Source: Nocardioidaceae bacterium
GTDB taxonomy: Bacteria > Actinomycetota > Actinomycetes > Propionibacteriales > Nocardioidaceae
Direction of reading: 5' to 3'
DNA length: 18,307 bases
Assembly: GCA_020438665.1 (NCBI GenBank)
Contig: JAGQUE010000095.1
Coordinates: 1 to 18,307 of the forward strand
The stretch's first letter is position 1. Every line of letters begins with the position of its first letter. A program made the position numbers and the translations under genes. This document shows positions 7,891-14,585 of the stretch, piece after piece. The notes beneath the pieces were generated by a model. That model saw only the letters and a list, made by a program, of their open reading frames with translations, ran no database searches and was not told where the DNA came from.

Positions 7891-8186
7891 GACAACACCT
7901 CGACCAGCTGCGCCGTGTCCGGGGACCCGCTCAGCCCGGCCGGTGTGGCGTAGACCCGGCACGCGAGCCCGACCTGCTCCTGACCGGTCGCGAACGGGTC
8001 GGCCCCGTCGATGCGGATGGTCGGCGACCCCAGAAACGCGAGCTCCTCGGCCTGCTCGGGCGTCTCAACCAGGCGCCGCTCGACCACGACGTCGGTGCGG
8101 CCCAGCGCGGCCAGCGCCTCGGCCAGCCGGTCGTCGGCGACCCGCCAGTTCGGGCAGCCGTCGAAGTACAACAGCTCGACTCGCAC
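7887..8186 (-). CDS. Thioredoxin-fold small protein with CPNW motif, element cargo
   Basis: 99 residues from GTG 8186, chosen because AAGGAG (plus 8193-8198) is 6 nt upstream; GTG 8189 and TTG 8210 are weaker. It begins VELLYFDGCPNW, the beta-strand and active-site region of a thioredoxin-like fold with CxxW instead of CxxC, so only one active-site Cys is present. GSPTIRIDG (about 59-67) contains the Ser/Thr-Pro loop usual in this fold. A second Cys lies in LACRVYATPAGLSG near the end. Relatives are widespread in actinomycetes and are often annotated as thioredoxin family or near mercury/arsenic genes. The role is probably thiol or metal handling; the exact reaction is unknown. First gene of the cargo pair. 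Confidence 0.8.
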   Translation of the reverse strand: MRVELLYFDGCPNWRVADDRLAEALAALGRTDVVVERRLVETPEQAEELAFLGSPTIRIDGADPFATGQEQVGLACRVYATPAGLSGSPDTAQLVEVLS

Positions 8187-8318
8187 CACGGGCTCCTTCT
8201 CGACGATCAAGGGACTGCCTCCACTCTGCCACCGTCCTCACGCGGCCGGCTCCTTTGGTCACAGCAGCAACACCCACCACGCTGTTCAACGGACGACGAT
8301 GTTCCGTGTGATGACGTG

Positions 8319-8342
8319 CGGGTTCAAGGCTCAGTGAACCCG
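8319..8342. promoter_or_regulatory. 8-bp dyad upstream of cargo genes
   Basis: CGGGTTCA-AGGCTCAG-TGAACCCG: a perfect 8-bp inverted repeat with an 8-nt spacer, touching the inner edge of the right inverted repeat. It lies about 130 nt upstream of the minus-strand cargo genes. It could be an operator for a dimeric repressor, or a hairpin insulating the element from outside transcription. Confidence 0.4.
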
Positions 8343-8380
8343 GACTTTTACCCATCCATCACACCTTGCTGCCGAACTCA
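8342..8380 (-). repeat. Right terminal inverted repeat
   Basis: 39-bp partner of 7423-7462, one base shorter. It is followed directly by the second GCAGCGCC copy at 8381-8388. Confidence 0.85.
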
Positions 8381-8388
8381 GCAGCGCC
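8381..8388. repeat. Right target-site duplication GCAGCGCC
   Basis: Second copy of the 8-bp direct repeat. It lies 60 bp upstream of the start of the gene at 8449, between that gene's ribosome site and whatever promoter it used before insertion. Confidence 0.8.
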
Positions 8389-8448
8389 TGAGTCCCATCC
8401 GGATGTCTGCCGATCTGTGCATGCGTCCTGACTGCGAGGATTGTCCTC

Positions 8449-8880
8449 GTGGACGAGGTGGAGATCGGCCAGGTTGATGAGCGCGACGGCAGCTGGGAGA
8501 ACAACCATCCCCGCTTTCGGGTGTACCTGCACGGGAGTGGGCAGGCATCCACCTACGGCAGCACCGACACCTACGACGTCACGGGTGCTGACGTCCTTCA
8601 AGTGATCGACTGGGCGCAACGACAAGCCGGTGACTCGCTCACCTATGCCGTTGCCTTGGTGTACGACGACGAGGCGCAGGAGCAACGAAATCCCGGGGAC
8701 GGCCGTGGGCTCGTGTGGCTGGTCGGCATGGACGGCAACGACACGCCGAGGGCAGCCAAGGAGACCGAGACGCAACAGCGGATGCTGGCGCGGCGTCTCG
8801 ACCCGATCGGGATCCCCTCGGCCGACCGAATGCCACCCGGCGTACCGGACCCGTACAACGACGGCACCAAGTCCCGCTGA
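8449..8880 (+). CDS. Hypothetical soluble protein
   Basis: 143 residues from GTG 8449, with GAGGA (8436-8440) 8 nt upstream. No signal peptide or membrane segment. The N-terminal half (about residues 20-95) has alternating hydrophobic residues suggesting a small alpha/beta fold (RFRVYLHGSG, DVLQVIDWAQRQ, YAVALVYDDE, GLVWLVGMDG). The C-terminus is polar and Pro-rich (MPPGVPDPYNDG). I recognise it only as a type of actinomycete hypothetical protein. The 958-bp element sits just upstream and may have altered its expression. Confidence 0.75.
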   Translation: MDEVEIGQVDERDGSWENNHPRFRVYLHGSGQASTYGSTDTYDVTGADVLQVIDWAQRQAGDSLTYAVALVYDDEAQEQRNPGDGRGLVWLVGMDGNDTPRAAKETETQQRMLARRLDPIGIPSADRMPPGVPDPYNDGTKSR

Positions 8881-8992
8881 ACCCTAGCGCTCACCATGTC
8901 GCGATCCGAGCGGCGAACCGACTTACCGGATGCCTGCCGCGACCTGCCGCCGGCGATCCGGGACCCGTGTCGACTTCTGGAAGGTTGAAGGG

Positions 8993-9391
8993 TCAGCCGC
9001 CGTGGTGCTGGCTGTGCTGGTCGGGGACTGCCGGCTGGGTCGGCGAGGTCGGCTGCGCGGACCCGTCCGTGATGGCGGGACCCACGACGAATGCTGAGAC
9101 CGAGAAGACCGCGGTGAAGATGAGCAGTGCGAGGGCTGGCGCTTTCCAGGTCCGGTGTCGGCGGTAGAGCTGACGGAGGAACGGGATCGAGAGAAGGAGG
9201 CCGAGAGCACCGAAGAGGAGGTTCCCGGTCGCGCCCGTGATGAAGAACGCCCCCGCGAGCAGACCGATGTGGTGCAGCACGTGCGGTGCCAGACCGAGAA
9301 GACCCGACGCGGCGCTACCCGCCGCACTCCACGCAGCCGACCGCCGGCTTTGGTCCTCGCTGGCGGCTGACACGGGCGTAGAGGTCGCCAT
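8993..9391 (-). CDS. Three-helix membrane protein, copper-locus hypothetical
   Basis: 132 residues from ATG 9391, with AGGAGGG (plus 9398-9404) 6 nt upstream; longer frames upstream lack this site. Three hydrophobic segments: LLGLAPHVLHHIGLLAGAFF (about residues 31-50), GNLLFGALGLLLSIPFL, and ALALLIFTAVFSVSAFVVG. Histidines within the first segment (PHVLHH) and the His-rich C-terminus (DQHSQHHGG) are candidate metal ligands. Proteins of this pattern occur near copper and mercury genes in actinomycetes but have no assigned function that I know. It follows SHOCT copy 2 by 85 nt on the same strand, so the two may form an operon. Confidence 0.8.
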   Translation of the reverse strand: MATSTPVSAASEDQSRRSAAWSAAGSAASGLLGLAPHVLHHIGLLAGAFFITGATGNLLFGALGLLLSIPFLRQLYRRHRTWKAPALALLIFTAVFSVSAFVVGPAITDGSAQPTSPTQPAVPDQHSQHHGG

Positions 9392-9476
9392 CTCGCTCCC
9401 TCCTATCGACGATCCCGGACGGGTGGCCGCCCTGGTGCACGGGGTGGCACAAGATCGTCCGGGTTGCCGGACGGGC

Positions 9477-9767
9477 TCACTGCGAGCCTGCGCCCGAGCG
9501 TGACGTGGGTGTTGCGTTGTCTTGGAGGACACCGAGGCGGAACCGGTACTCGGACTCGTCGATCTCACCCCGAGCGAACCTCTCCGCGAGGAGCTGGGCC
9601 GGGCCTCGCTGCTGCGTGGACCTGTCCGCGGAGTCGCCGCGCTGAGTGCCGGCCCGGAACAACACGACGATCGCCGCGATAGCTCCTGCCCAGACCGCGG
9701 CCATGGCCAAGGTCATCATGATCCAACCGCCCCAGCCCCACGAACCGTCGTGGTACCAACCCATCAT
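9477..9767 (-). CDS. SHOCT-domain small membrane protein (copy 2)
   Basis: 96 residues from ATG 9767, with GAGGAGG (plus 9777-9783) 9 nt upstream. Parts: MMGWYHDGSWGWGGW start, one transmembrane helix (about residues 17-37), polar linker, and a C-terminal SHOCT motif (LLAERFARGEIDESEYRFRL). It is a paralogue of 2429-2749: same start, same layout, same RBS spacing, and an identical 18-bp box exactly 73 nt upstream of the start. First gene of a minus-strand pair, divergent from the two-component system. The function of the SHOCT/Trp-rich family is unknown; a copper-induced envelope role is inferred from the shared box and the neighbours. Confidence 0.88.
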   Translation of the reverse strand: MMGWYHDGSWGWGGWIMMTLAMAAVWAGAIAAIVVLFRAGTQRGDSADRSTQQRGPAQLLAERFARGEIDESEYRFRLGVLQDNATPTSRSGAGSQ

Positions 9768-9818
9768 CGGACTCAACCTCCTCGAGAACCTGTTGTCTCC
9801 AGAGTCGCCGGTGACCTC

Positions 9819-9858
9819 CCCGAAACCCGTGGTGGTTCTGTGAAGGTTCGGTCAAGAA
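9819..9858 (-). promoter_or_regulatory. Candidate response-regulator box between SHOCT2 and the regulator gene
   Basis: Plus 9841-9858 reads TGAAGGTTCGGTCAAGAA, the exact reverse complement of 2338-2355. On the minus strand it extends as GAACCTTCA-n2-GAACCACCA, again two half-sites 11 bp apart. It lies 73 nt from the SHOCT2 start and 81 nt from the regulator start, so it could control both and give autoregulation. Confidence 0.6.
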
Positions 9859-9939
9859 CGCCATCGCACTGCCGGGAACGTCACGAGGCCAGCGCCAGCG
9901 GCTGTCACGATGGCGATCTCCGAGGAAGCAGGAGCTGGC

Positions 9940-10704
9940 ATGGACGAGTTTGAGGTCCCCCCGTGGGCCTACGACTCTCGACCGCCGATCGATGAGCCGG
10001 TCGGACTGCGGGCACTGGTGGTCGAGGACGAAGTTGAGCTGGCCTCCGTGCTCGGTGGCTATCTCGAGCGCGGTGGGTTCGAGGTGAGCCTGGTCCACGA
10101 CGGCCTCGACGCCGTGGACCTCGCCCGCGAGGTCGACCCCGACATCGTCATTCTGGACCTCGGCCTGCCGCGCCTTGACGGCGTCGAGGTCTGCCGTCGG
10201 CTGCGCACCTTCAGCGACTGCTACGTGATCATGCTGACTGCCCGCAGCGACGAGGTGGACACCCTCATCGGCCTGTCAGTGGGTGCGGACGACTACATGA
10301 CCAAGCCGTTCAGTCCGCGGGAACTGATGGCCCGGCTTCAGGCGATGCTGCGCCGGCCCCGCCCACGCGCCGCCGAGCAGCCGGGCACGGGGGGTGCGGA
10401 CGTTCTGGTCGTCGGAGACCTCAGGGTCGACGTCGGGGCACGTGAGGTCGAGGTCGCCGGCTCGCCCGTCCACCTCACCCGGACCGAGTTCGACGTCCTG
10501 GCCACGCTCGCGCAGCGGCCGCGGCTGGTGTTCTCCAGGCGCCAGCTCATCGAGAGCGTGTGGGGAGGTTCGTGGGTCGGGGACGAGCACCTTGTCGACG
10601 TGCATGTCGGACACCTCAGGCGCAAGCTGGGCGACGACGCTGGCCGTGGCCGCTACGTCCGCACGGTGCGTGGGGTCGGGTATCGCATGGGGCCGGCCGA
10701 GTGA
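9940..10704 (+). CDS. OmpR/PhoB-family response regulator
   Basis: 254 residues. An acidic N-terminal extension (about 20 residues) precedes the receiver domain: Glu29-Asp30 acidic pair, phospho-acceptor Asp73 in VILDLGLP, Thr in MLTARS, Lys in TKPFSP. A C-terminal winged-helix DNA-binding domain follows (about 155-250) with LTRTEFDVLATLAQRPRLVF, the DNA-recognition region VDVHVGHLRRKLG, and the closing VRTVRGVGYRM. Start ATG 9940 has AGGAG 5 nt upstream; ATG 9910 lacks a ribosome site. Its stop overlaps the kinase ATG by one base, so they are coupled. Copper is the probable signal, from context: divergent SHOCT gene, repeated boxes, and copper genes on both sides. It could be called CopR-like, but that rests on neighbourhood rather than sequence. 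Confidence 0.94.
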   Translation: MDEFEVPPWAYDSRPPIDEPVGLRALVVEDEVELASVLGGYLERGGFEVSLVHDGLDAVDLAREVDPDIVILDLGLPRLDGVEVCRRLRTFSDCYVIMLTARSDEVDTLIGLSVGADDYMTKPFSPRELMARLQAMLRRPRPRAAEQPGTGGADVLVVGDLRVDVGAREVEVAGSPVHLTRTEFDVLATLAQRPRLVFSRRQLIESVWGGSWVGDEHLVDVHVGHLRRKLGDDAGRGRYVRTVRGVGYRMGPAE

Positions 10705-11846
10705 TGGCCACCGACCAGGCACCGGAGGCCGCCGGTCCCCGCGCCCCGGTGCGTAGGCGGGGCTTCGCGGCGCGTCTCCTGCTCGCACAGTCCTTCGTGC
10801 TGGTGTCCGGGGCACTGAGCACCTGGATCGTCGCCTCCGCCGTCGGGCCGAGCATCTTCCACAGCCACCTCCGTCAAGCCGGCGTCGCCCACACCGCCGC
10901 CGAGACCAAGCATGTCGAGGAGGCCTTCAACTCCGCCCTCCTGGTCTCCATCGGCGTGGCTCTCATTGCTGCGACGCTCACCGCTCTCGGCGTCACGTGG
11001 TACCTCACGCGGCGGATGCAGCGCTCGATCGGCCGAGTCGCTGAGGCCGCGACCGAGATCGCCGCCGGCCGGTACAGCACCCGGATCACCGACCCGGGCA
11101 TCGGCGCAGAGTTCGCGGTCCTGGCCGAGGGGTACAACACCCTGGCCGAACGGCTCGAGGCCGCCGAGACGGTTCGGCGGCGACTCCTCGCAGATCTCGC
11201 ACATGAGATGCGGAACCCGCTGGCGACCGTCGAGGCCCACCTGGAAGCCGTCGAGGACGGCGTACGCCCCCTCGACGCCAAGACCTTCGCCACCATCCGT
11301 GCGTCCACCCAGCGGCTGCGACGGCTCGCCGAGGACGTCGCGGCGGTGTCGTCGGCAGAGGAGGGGACGATCACTCTTCGCCGGCGACCGGTTCGCGCCG
11401 AACAGCTCGTCACCACGGCCGCCGCATCAGCCCACGACCGGTACGCCGCCCGGGGGGTCGCGCTCGACACGCGCCTGGAGACCGACAGCGTCGTGGACGT
11501 CGACGTCGACCGCATCGGGCAGGTCCTGGCGAACCTGCTGGACAACGCGCTCCGGCACACCCCTGACCACGGACGAGTGACGCTCAGCTGCACCAGTCGC
11601 GGGGCTTGGGTCGAGCTGACCGTCGAGGACACCGGCGCCGGGATCGCACCCGAGCACCTGCCCCACGTGTTCGACCGCTTCTACCGCGTCGACAGCGCCC
11701 GCGACCGTGCCAGCGGCGGTTCCGGGATCGGGTTGGCGATCGCGAAGGCGTTGGTCGAGAACCACGGCGGGACCATCACAGCGACCAGCCCCGGCCCCGG
11801 ACGAGGAGCAAGGTTCGTGGTCCGCCTACCGGCGGCGCAGCGCTGA
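10704..11846 (+). CDS. Membrane sensor histidine kinase
   Basis: 380 residues from ATG 10704 (TGATG overlap with the regulator stop); an in-frame GTG at 10701 is possible. The first transmembrane helix (about 25-48) is followed by a short extracytoplasmic sensor loop of about 30 residues containing several His (FHSHLRQAGVAHTAAETKH), suggestive of metal sensing. The second helix (about 78-100) leads to a HAMP domain (TRRMQRSIGRVAEAATEIAAG). His167 in DLAHEMRNPL is the phosphorylation site. The N box (NLLDNALRHTP), G1 (DTGAGIA), F (FDRFYR) and G2 (GGSGIGLAI) are all present, so the ATPase domain looks intact. The very short, His-containing loop matches what copper-sensing kinases need, but ligand identity is inferred. 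Confidence 0.93.
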   Translation: MATDQAPEAAGPRAPVRRRGFAARLLLAQSFVLVSGALSTWIVASAVGPSIFHSHLRQAGVAHTAAETKHVEEAFNSALLVSIGVALIAATLTALGVTWYLTRRMQRSIGRVAEAATEIAAGRYSTRITDPGIGAEFAVLAEGYNTLAERLEAAETVRRRLLADLAHEMRNPLATVEAHLEAVEDGVRPLDAKTFATIRASTQRLRRLAEDVAAVSSAEEGTITLRRRPVRAEQLVTTAAASAHDRYAARGVALDTRLETDSVVDVDVDRIGQVLANLLDNALRHTPDHGRVTLSCTSRGAWVELTVEDTGAGIAPEHLPHVFDRFYRVDSARDRASGGSGIGLAIAKALVENHGGTITATSPGPGRGARFVVRLPAAQR

Positions 11847-11880
11847 GGTCCCTGGCTCCGGCATTCGGCTGGCCGGGACC
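11847..11880 (+). terminator. Possible terminator after the kinase gene
   Basis: GGTCCC ... GGGACC, a 6-bp inverted repeat with a 22-nt spacer, directly after the kinase stop. Weak evidence: long loop and no T tract. Confidence 0.3.
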
Positions 11881-11913
11881 ATCGGACGGCCGGGCGGGAC
11901 CTTCGGCCCACCG

Positions 11914-11940
11914 GGTTCATCGAACCTTCACAGGAACGCC
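11914..11940 (+). promoter_or_regulatory. Third, weaker copy of the response-regulator box
   Basis: GGTTCATCGAACCTTCA (11914-11930) shares GAACCTTCA with the boxes at 2338 and 9841 and is followed by CAGGAACGCC, a loose second half-site. It ends 79 nt before the first gene of the thiol-redox module. Regulation by the adjacent two-component system is inferred. Confidence 0.45.
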
Positions 11941-12009
11941 GTCCATTTCCCTGCCTGCCAGCCAGATGCTCGATGGGTCACCACAGGATCGTCGAGAAGA
12001 GCGCCCGAC

Positions 12010-12321
12010 ATGGAGTCGCAGGGAATCCTCACCACGCCGACCAGGGTCACGATCGTGGAGTCGGAGGCATGCCACTTCTGCGTCGACGCCCACACGGCCC
12101 TGGAGCAGATCGCCCTCGACCACCCGCTCGTGATCGAGGCAGTGGACGCGCGCAGCGCACGCGGGACTGCGCTGATGCAGCGACATCGGGCGCCGATGAG
12201 CCCGCTGGTGCTGCTCGACGGAGAGTTCTTCTCCCACGGCCGACTGCCGCGCCGCAAGCTACGCGCGCTGCTGGAGAGGAAGGCCGCGTCCCTCGCAGGA
12301 CAGGAGGGCACCCATGGGTGA
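12010..12321 (+). CDS. Glutaredoxin/thioredoxin-like protein with CHFC motif
   Basis: 103 residues from ATG 12010, with a purine-rich GAGAAGAG upstream. It begins VTIVESEACHFCVDAHTALE (about residues 13-32): beta strand, then a CxxC redox motif (Cys21, Cys24) and helix, as in glutaredoxin-like folds. MSPLVLLDG (about 64-72) supplies the cis-Pro loop. No signal peptide, so it is probably cytoplasmic, reducing or receiving electrons from the membrane protein encoded next. Its stop lies 8 nt inside the following gene, indicating coupled translation. It may also bind Cu(I) or Hg(II) through CHFC. Confidence 0.82.
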   Translation: MESQGILTTPTRVTIVESEACHFCVDAHTALEQIALDHPLVIEAVDARSARGTALMQRHRAPMSPLVLLDGEFFSHGRLPRRKLRALLERKAASLAGQEGTHG

Positions 12322-13267
12322 CCTGCTGACCACCGGGTCGGTGCTGGCAGCGTTCTTCGCCGGAGGGGTTGCGCTCTTCGCGCCGTGTTGCATCGTCTTC
12401 CTCGCGCCCTCCTACCTGGCCGTGGCGGTCAAGAACCGGCGATGGCGGCTGCTCCCGCTCACGTTCGTCTTCGCCACCGGCCTCGCCCTGGTCCTCGTCC
12501 CGATCACGCTCGGGATGAGCCTGGTGGCCTCCACGATCGCGAACTACCACGCGCCGCTCTACTACGCCGGCGGGGCGCTGATGCTGCTGCTCGCGGCCTT
12601 CAGCGTCTCGGGTCGGATGCTGAGCATGCCGTCGTTCCTCCACGCCCCCGACACGGCACGGGGCGACAGCGCCAGCTTCTTCGGGCTCGGCGTGTTCGCC
12701 GGGATCGCGAGCTCCTGCTGCGCGCCGGTGCTCGCCGGGGTGATGACGCTGTCAGCCCTGTCCGGCTCTCCGGTCGGCGGCGTGGCCCTGGGTCTCGCCT
12801 ACACCTTCGGCATGGTGTTCCCGCTGTTCGTGATGGCCCTGCTGTGGGATCGGTTCCGGCTCGGGGAACGCCGCTGGATGCAGGCGCGCCCGGTCCGGCT
12901 CCGCGTTGCGGGCAGGGTCATGGTGACCAACACGGTCAACCTGGCCGTCGGGGCCGCGTTCGCAGTCATGGGCGGGTTCGTGATCTACCTCGCCAACACC
13001 GGTCAGATGACCGGGGGGCCCGGATTCCAGGTCGCCATCGGACGCGGTCTCGAGCAGGCGTTCAGTCGGATCGAGCACTGGACCGCGCCGGTGCCGGAGC
13101 CTCTGCTGGGCCTGGCAGTCCTCGCACTGGCGGGCGTCTTCGTGGCGGCGACTCTGCGTGACCGGCGCGAGCACCCGGACGACGACGTGCCCGACAGCGA
13201 CGAACCGCACTGCCACCACTCATCGGCCGAGCCGAGCGACCACACCTCGCCCGGCCGGCCCAGCTGA
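12314..13267 (+). CDS. CcdA/DsbD-like membrane thiol transporter
   Basis: 317 residues from ATG 12314 with AGGAGGG (12302-12308) upstream. It has several membrane helices. Two Cys-Cys-Pro-like sites sit within predicted helices: FAPCCIVFLAPSYL (about residues 22-35) and SSCCAPVLAGV (about 134-144). Paired redox cysteines in helices 1 and 4, with prolines, are typical of the CcdA/DsbD family, which passes electrons from cytoplasmic thioredoxin to extracytoplasmic thiol proteins. The C-terminal tail is acidic and His-rich (PDDDVPDSDEPHCHH), probably cytoplasmic or exposed and possibly metal-binding. Partners are likely the CHFC protein before it and the anchored redoxin after it. It is annotated in many genomes as cytochrome c biogenesis protein, but no cytochrome genes are visible here. 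Confidence 0.85.
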   Translation: MGDLLTTGSVLAAFFAGGVALFAPCCIVFLAPSYLAVAVKNRRWRLLPLTFVFATGLALVLVPITLGMSLVASTIANYHAPLYYAGGALMLLLAAFSVSGRMLSMPSFLHAPDTARGDSASFFGLGVFAGIASSCCAPVLAGVMTLSALSGSPVGGVALGLAYTFGMVFPLFVMALLWDRFRLGERRWMQARPVRLRVAGRVMVTNTVNLAVGAAFAVMGGFVIYLANTGQMTGGPGFQVAIGRGLEQAFSRIEHWTAPVPEPLLGLAVLALAGVFVAATLRDRREHPDDDVPDSDEPHCHHSSAEPSDHTSPGRPS

Positions 13268-13320
13268 CCGGAGAACCGGAGCCGGGTCCGCTGCTCGCCA
13301 CCACTCGCCAGGAGGATTCG

Positions 13321-13941
13321 ATGTCCCACAAGTCCGCCGTCCGATCGCGCGACGAACGCCGCGAACGAGCCCAGTCGGTCATCCGAGCCGAGGCCCGTCA
13401 CCGGCACGTACGGACTGCGATCTGGGCGCTGGTCGCCGTCACGGTCGTCGCCACCGTCACCGCCATGATGCTGACCTCGCGTCCGGAGTCGTCCGATGCC
13501 GTGCGAAAGGCGCCCGACTTCTCGCTCACCGACACCAGCGGGGTCACGCACACTCTTGCCCAGCATCGGGGCGAGAACGTGCTGCTGTACTTCTCCGAGG
13601 GTGCGGGCTGCCAGTCCTGCCTCGTCCAGATGGACGCGATCGAGAAGGACGCCAAGGCCTTCGCCGCCGAAGACGTCACCGTGCTACCGGTCGTGATGAA
13701 CACGCGGACGCAGATCGAGCACGACATGAAGCTCAACGACGTCACCACGCCCTTCCTGCTCGACGACGGGACCGTCTCGCAGGAGTACGGGACGTTGGGC
13801 AAGGGCATGCACGCCGGCCTTCCGGGCCACAGCTTCGTCCTCATCGACAAGAACGGCGTCCAGCGGTGGTACGGCGAGTACCCCTCCATGTGGCTCGACC
13901 CCGGCGAGCTGCTCACGGCCGTCCGCGACCACCTCGCCTGA
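13321..13941 (+). CDS. Membrane-anchored redoxin (AhpC/TSA, TlpA/ResA-like)
   Basis: 206 residues from ATG 13321 with AGGAGG 5 nt upstream. A basic N-terminus and one transmembrane anchor (about 32-50) place the domain outside the membrane. The redoxin domain follows: APDFSLTDTSGVTHTLAQHRG (about 61-81), LLYFSEGAGCQSCLVQMD with CxxC (Cys97, Cys100), VTTPFLLDDG with the conserved Pro, and GLPGHSFVLIDKNGVQRWYG. This is the usual thiol-disulfide oxidoreductase layout. With the CcdA-like protein it would form a pathway that reduces or repairs extracytoplasmic thiols, which copper readily oxidises. The gap to the previous gene is 53 nt, so the genes are probably one operon. Confidence 0.88.
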   Translation: MSHKSAVRSRDERRERAQSVIRAEARHRHVRTAIWALVAVTVVATVTAMMLTSRPESSDAVRKAPDFSLTDTSGVTHTLAQHRGENVLLYFSEGAGCQSCLVQMDAIEKDAKAFAAEDVTVLPVVMNTRTQIEHDMKLNDVTTPFLLDDGTVSQEYGTLGKGMHAGLPGHSFVLIDKNGVQRWYGEYPSMWLDPGELLTAVRDHLA

Positions 13942-14099
13942 CCCGTCGGAGCAGGCTGCCGGCCAAGGGGACGCCCGCATCGGGGTGAGCGCCGCTCCCG
14001 GTAGCCCGGACGGCGGCACGGCTGCTGGGGCAGCCGTTGAGTCCCTCAGGCCGATGCCTGCAACGATGAGACGGCTGACGACTCGGTTTGGAGGTCGAT

Positions 14100-14585
14100 G
14101 TGACGCACGGCAGCGACTGGACAAGCGGCCCTGCCACGCAGCCCTCGGCGACGTTGCTCCCCGTACAGGTGTCATGGTCCACGCGCGACCGGATGCGCGC
14201 CGTCACGCTGGTGGGCCTCCTCGGGGCTGCCGCCGCGGTCGCCATGGCCGTCTTCGGACTGCCGCCCGTCGACCTGCACGGACCCCTGCACCGCATGGGC
14301 ATCATGGACCCGTTGTGTGGTGGGACTCGCGCTGCTCGCCTGACCGCCCAAGGGCATCTGTCCGAAGCCTGGCGGTACAACCCCCTGGGCATCCTCGCGG
14401 TCGCAGCCGCCGGTCTTGCCGTTCTCAGGCTCGTGGTGGGCGTGCTCGGTCACCGGTGGTTGAACGTGAGCATCCACTGGTCCGCGCGCGGCAAGTGGGT
14501 CACGGCGGCTCTGGTCATCGCCCTCCTTGTCATGCTGGAGATCCGCCAGCAGGGCCACGCCGACCTCCTGCTGCAGTTGCAGTAG
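14100..14585 (+). CDS. DUF2752 membrane protein
   Basis: 161 residues from GTG 14100, supported by GGAGGT (14090-14095) about 4-5 nt upstream; TTG 14088 is an alternative. After a polar N-terminus, a hydrophobic helix (about 35-54) is followed by the DUF2752 signature HRMGIMDPLCGGTRAARLTA (about 62-81) and GHLSEAWRYNPLGI, then two more helices. The PxCGxTRA motif is the hallmark of DUF2752. The function is unknown. The conserved Cys is present. It lies between the redox module and CsoR, separated from CsoR by 256 nt, so it is likely an independent unit. Confidence 0.85.
   Translation: MTHGSDWTSGPATQPSATLLPVQVSWSTRDRMRAVTLVGLLGAAAAVAMAVFGLPPVDLHGPLHRMGIMDPLCGGTRAARLTAQGHLSEAWRYNPLGILAVAAAGLAVLRLVVGVLGHRWLNVSIHWSARGKWVTAALVIALLVMLEIRQQGHADLLLQLQ

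Larger units (their letters stand above)
7423..8380. mobile_element. 958-bp transposase-less element with cargo genes
   Basis: Left end 7423-7462 begins TGAGTTCGGCAGCAAGGTGT. The right end 8342-8380 is its reverse complement, 39 of 40 positions matching with one single-base gap (ATCGCATC against ATCCATC). Flanking 8-bp direct repeats mark insertion. Inside are two minus-strand genes (7887-8186 and 7681-7890) and no transposase, so mobility would need a transposase in trans. The ends do not look like the GGGG-starting, 5-bp-duplicating Tn3 ends; 8-bp duplications occur in several IS families (for example IS6, ISL3, IS66, IS256), and I cannot assign one. The 218 nt from 7463 to 7680 hold no gene I can support. 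Confidence 0.8.

Noticed and set aside
6945..8477. 510-codon plus-strand open frame
   Set aside because: It overlaps the methyltransferase, crosses both inverted repeats and opposes better-supported genes. Its Arg/Pro/Ser-rich composition is typical of a high-GC shadow frame.
6140..8940. Similar sequences CGAACCGACTT(G/A)CCG near 6143 and 8915
   Set aside because: Short imperfect match in GC-rich DNA with no flanking symmetry; chance matches of this length are expected.
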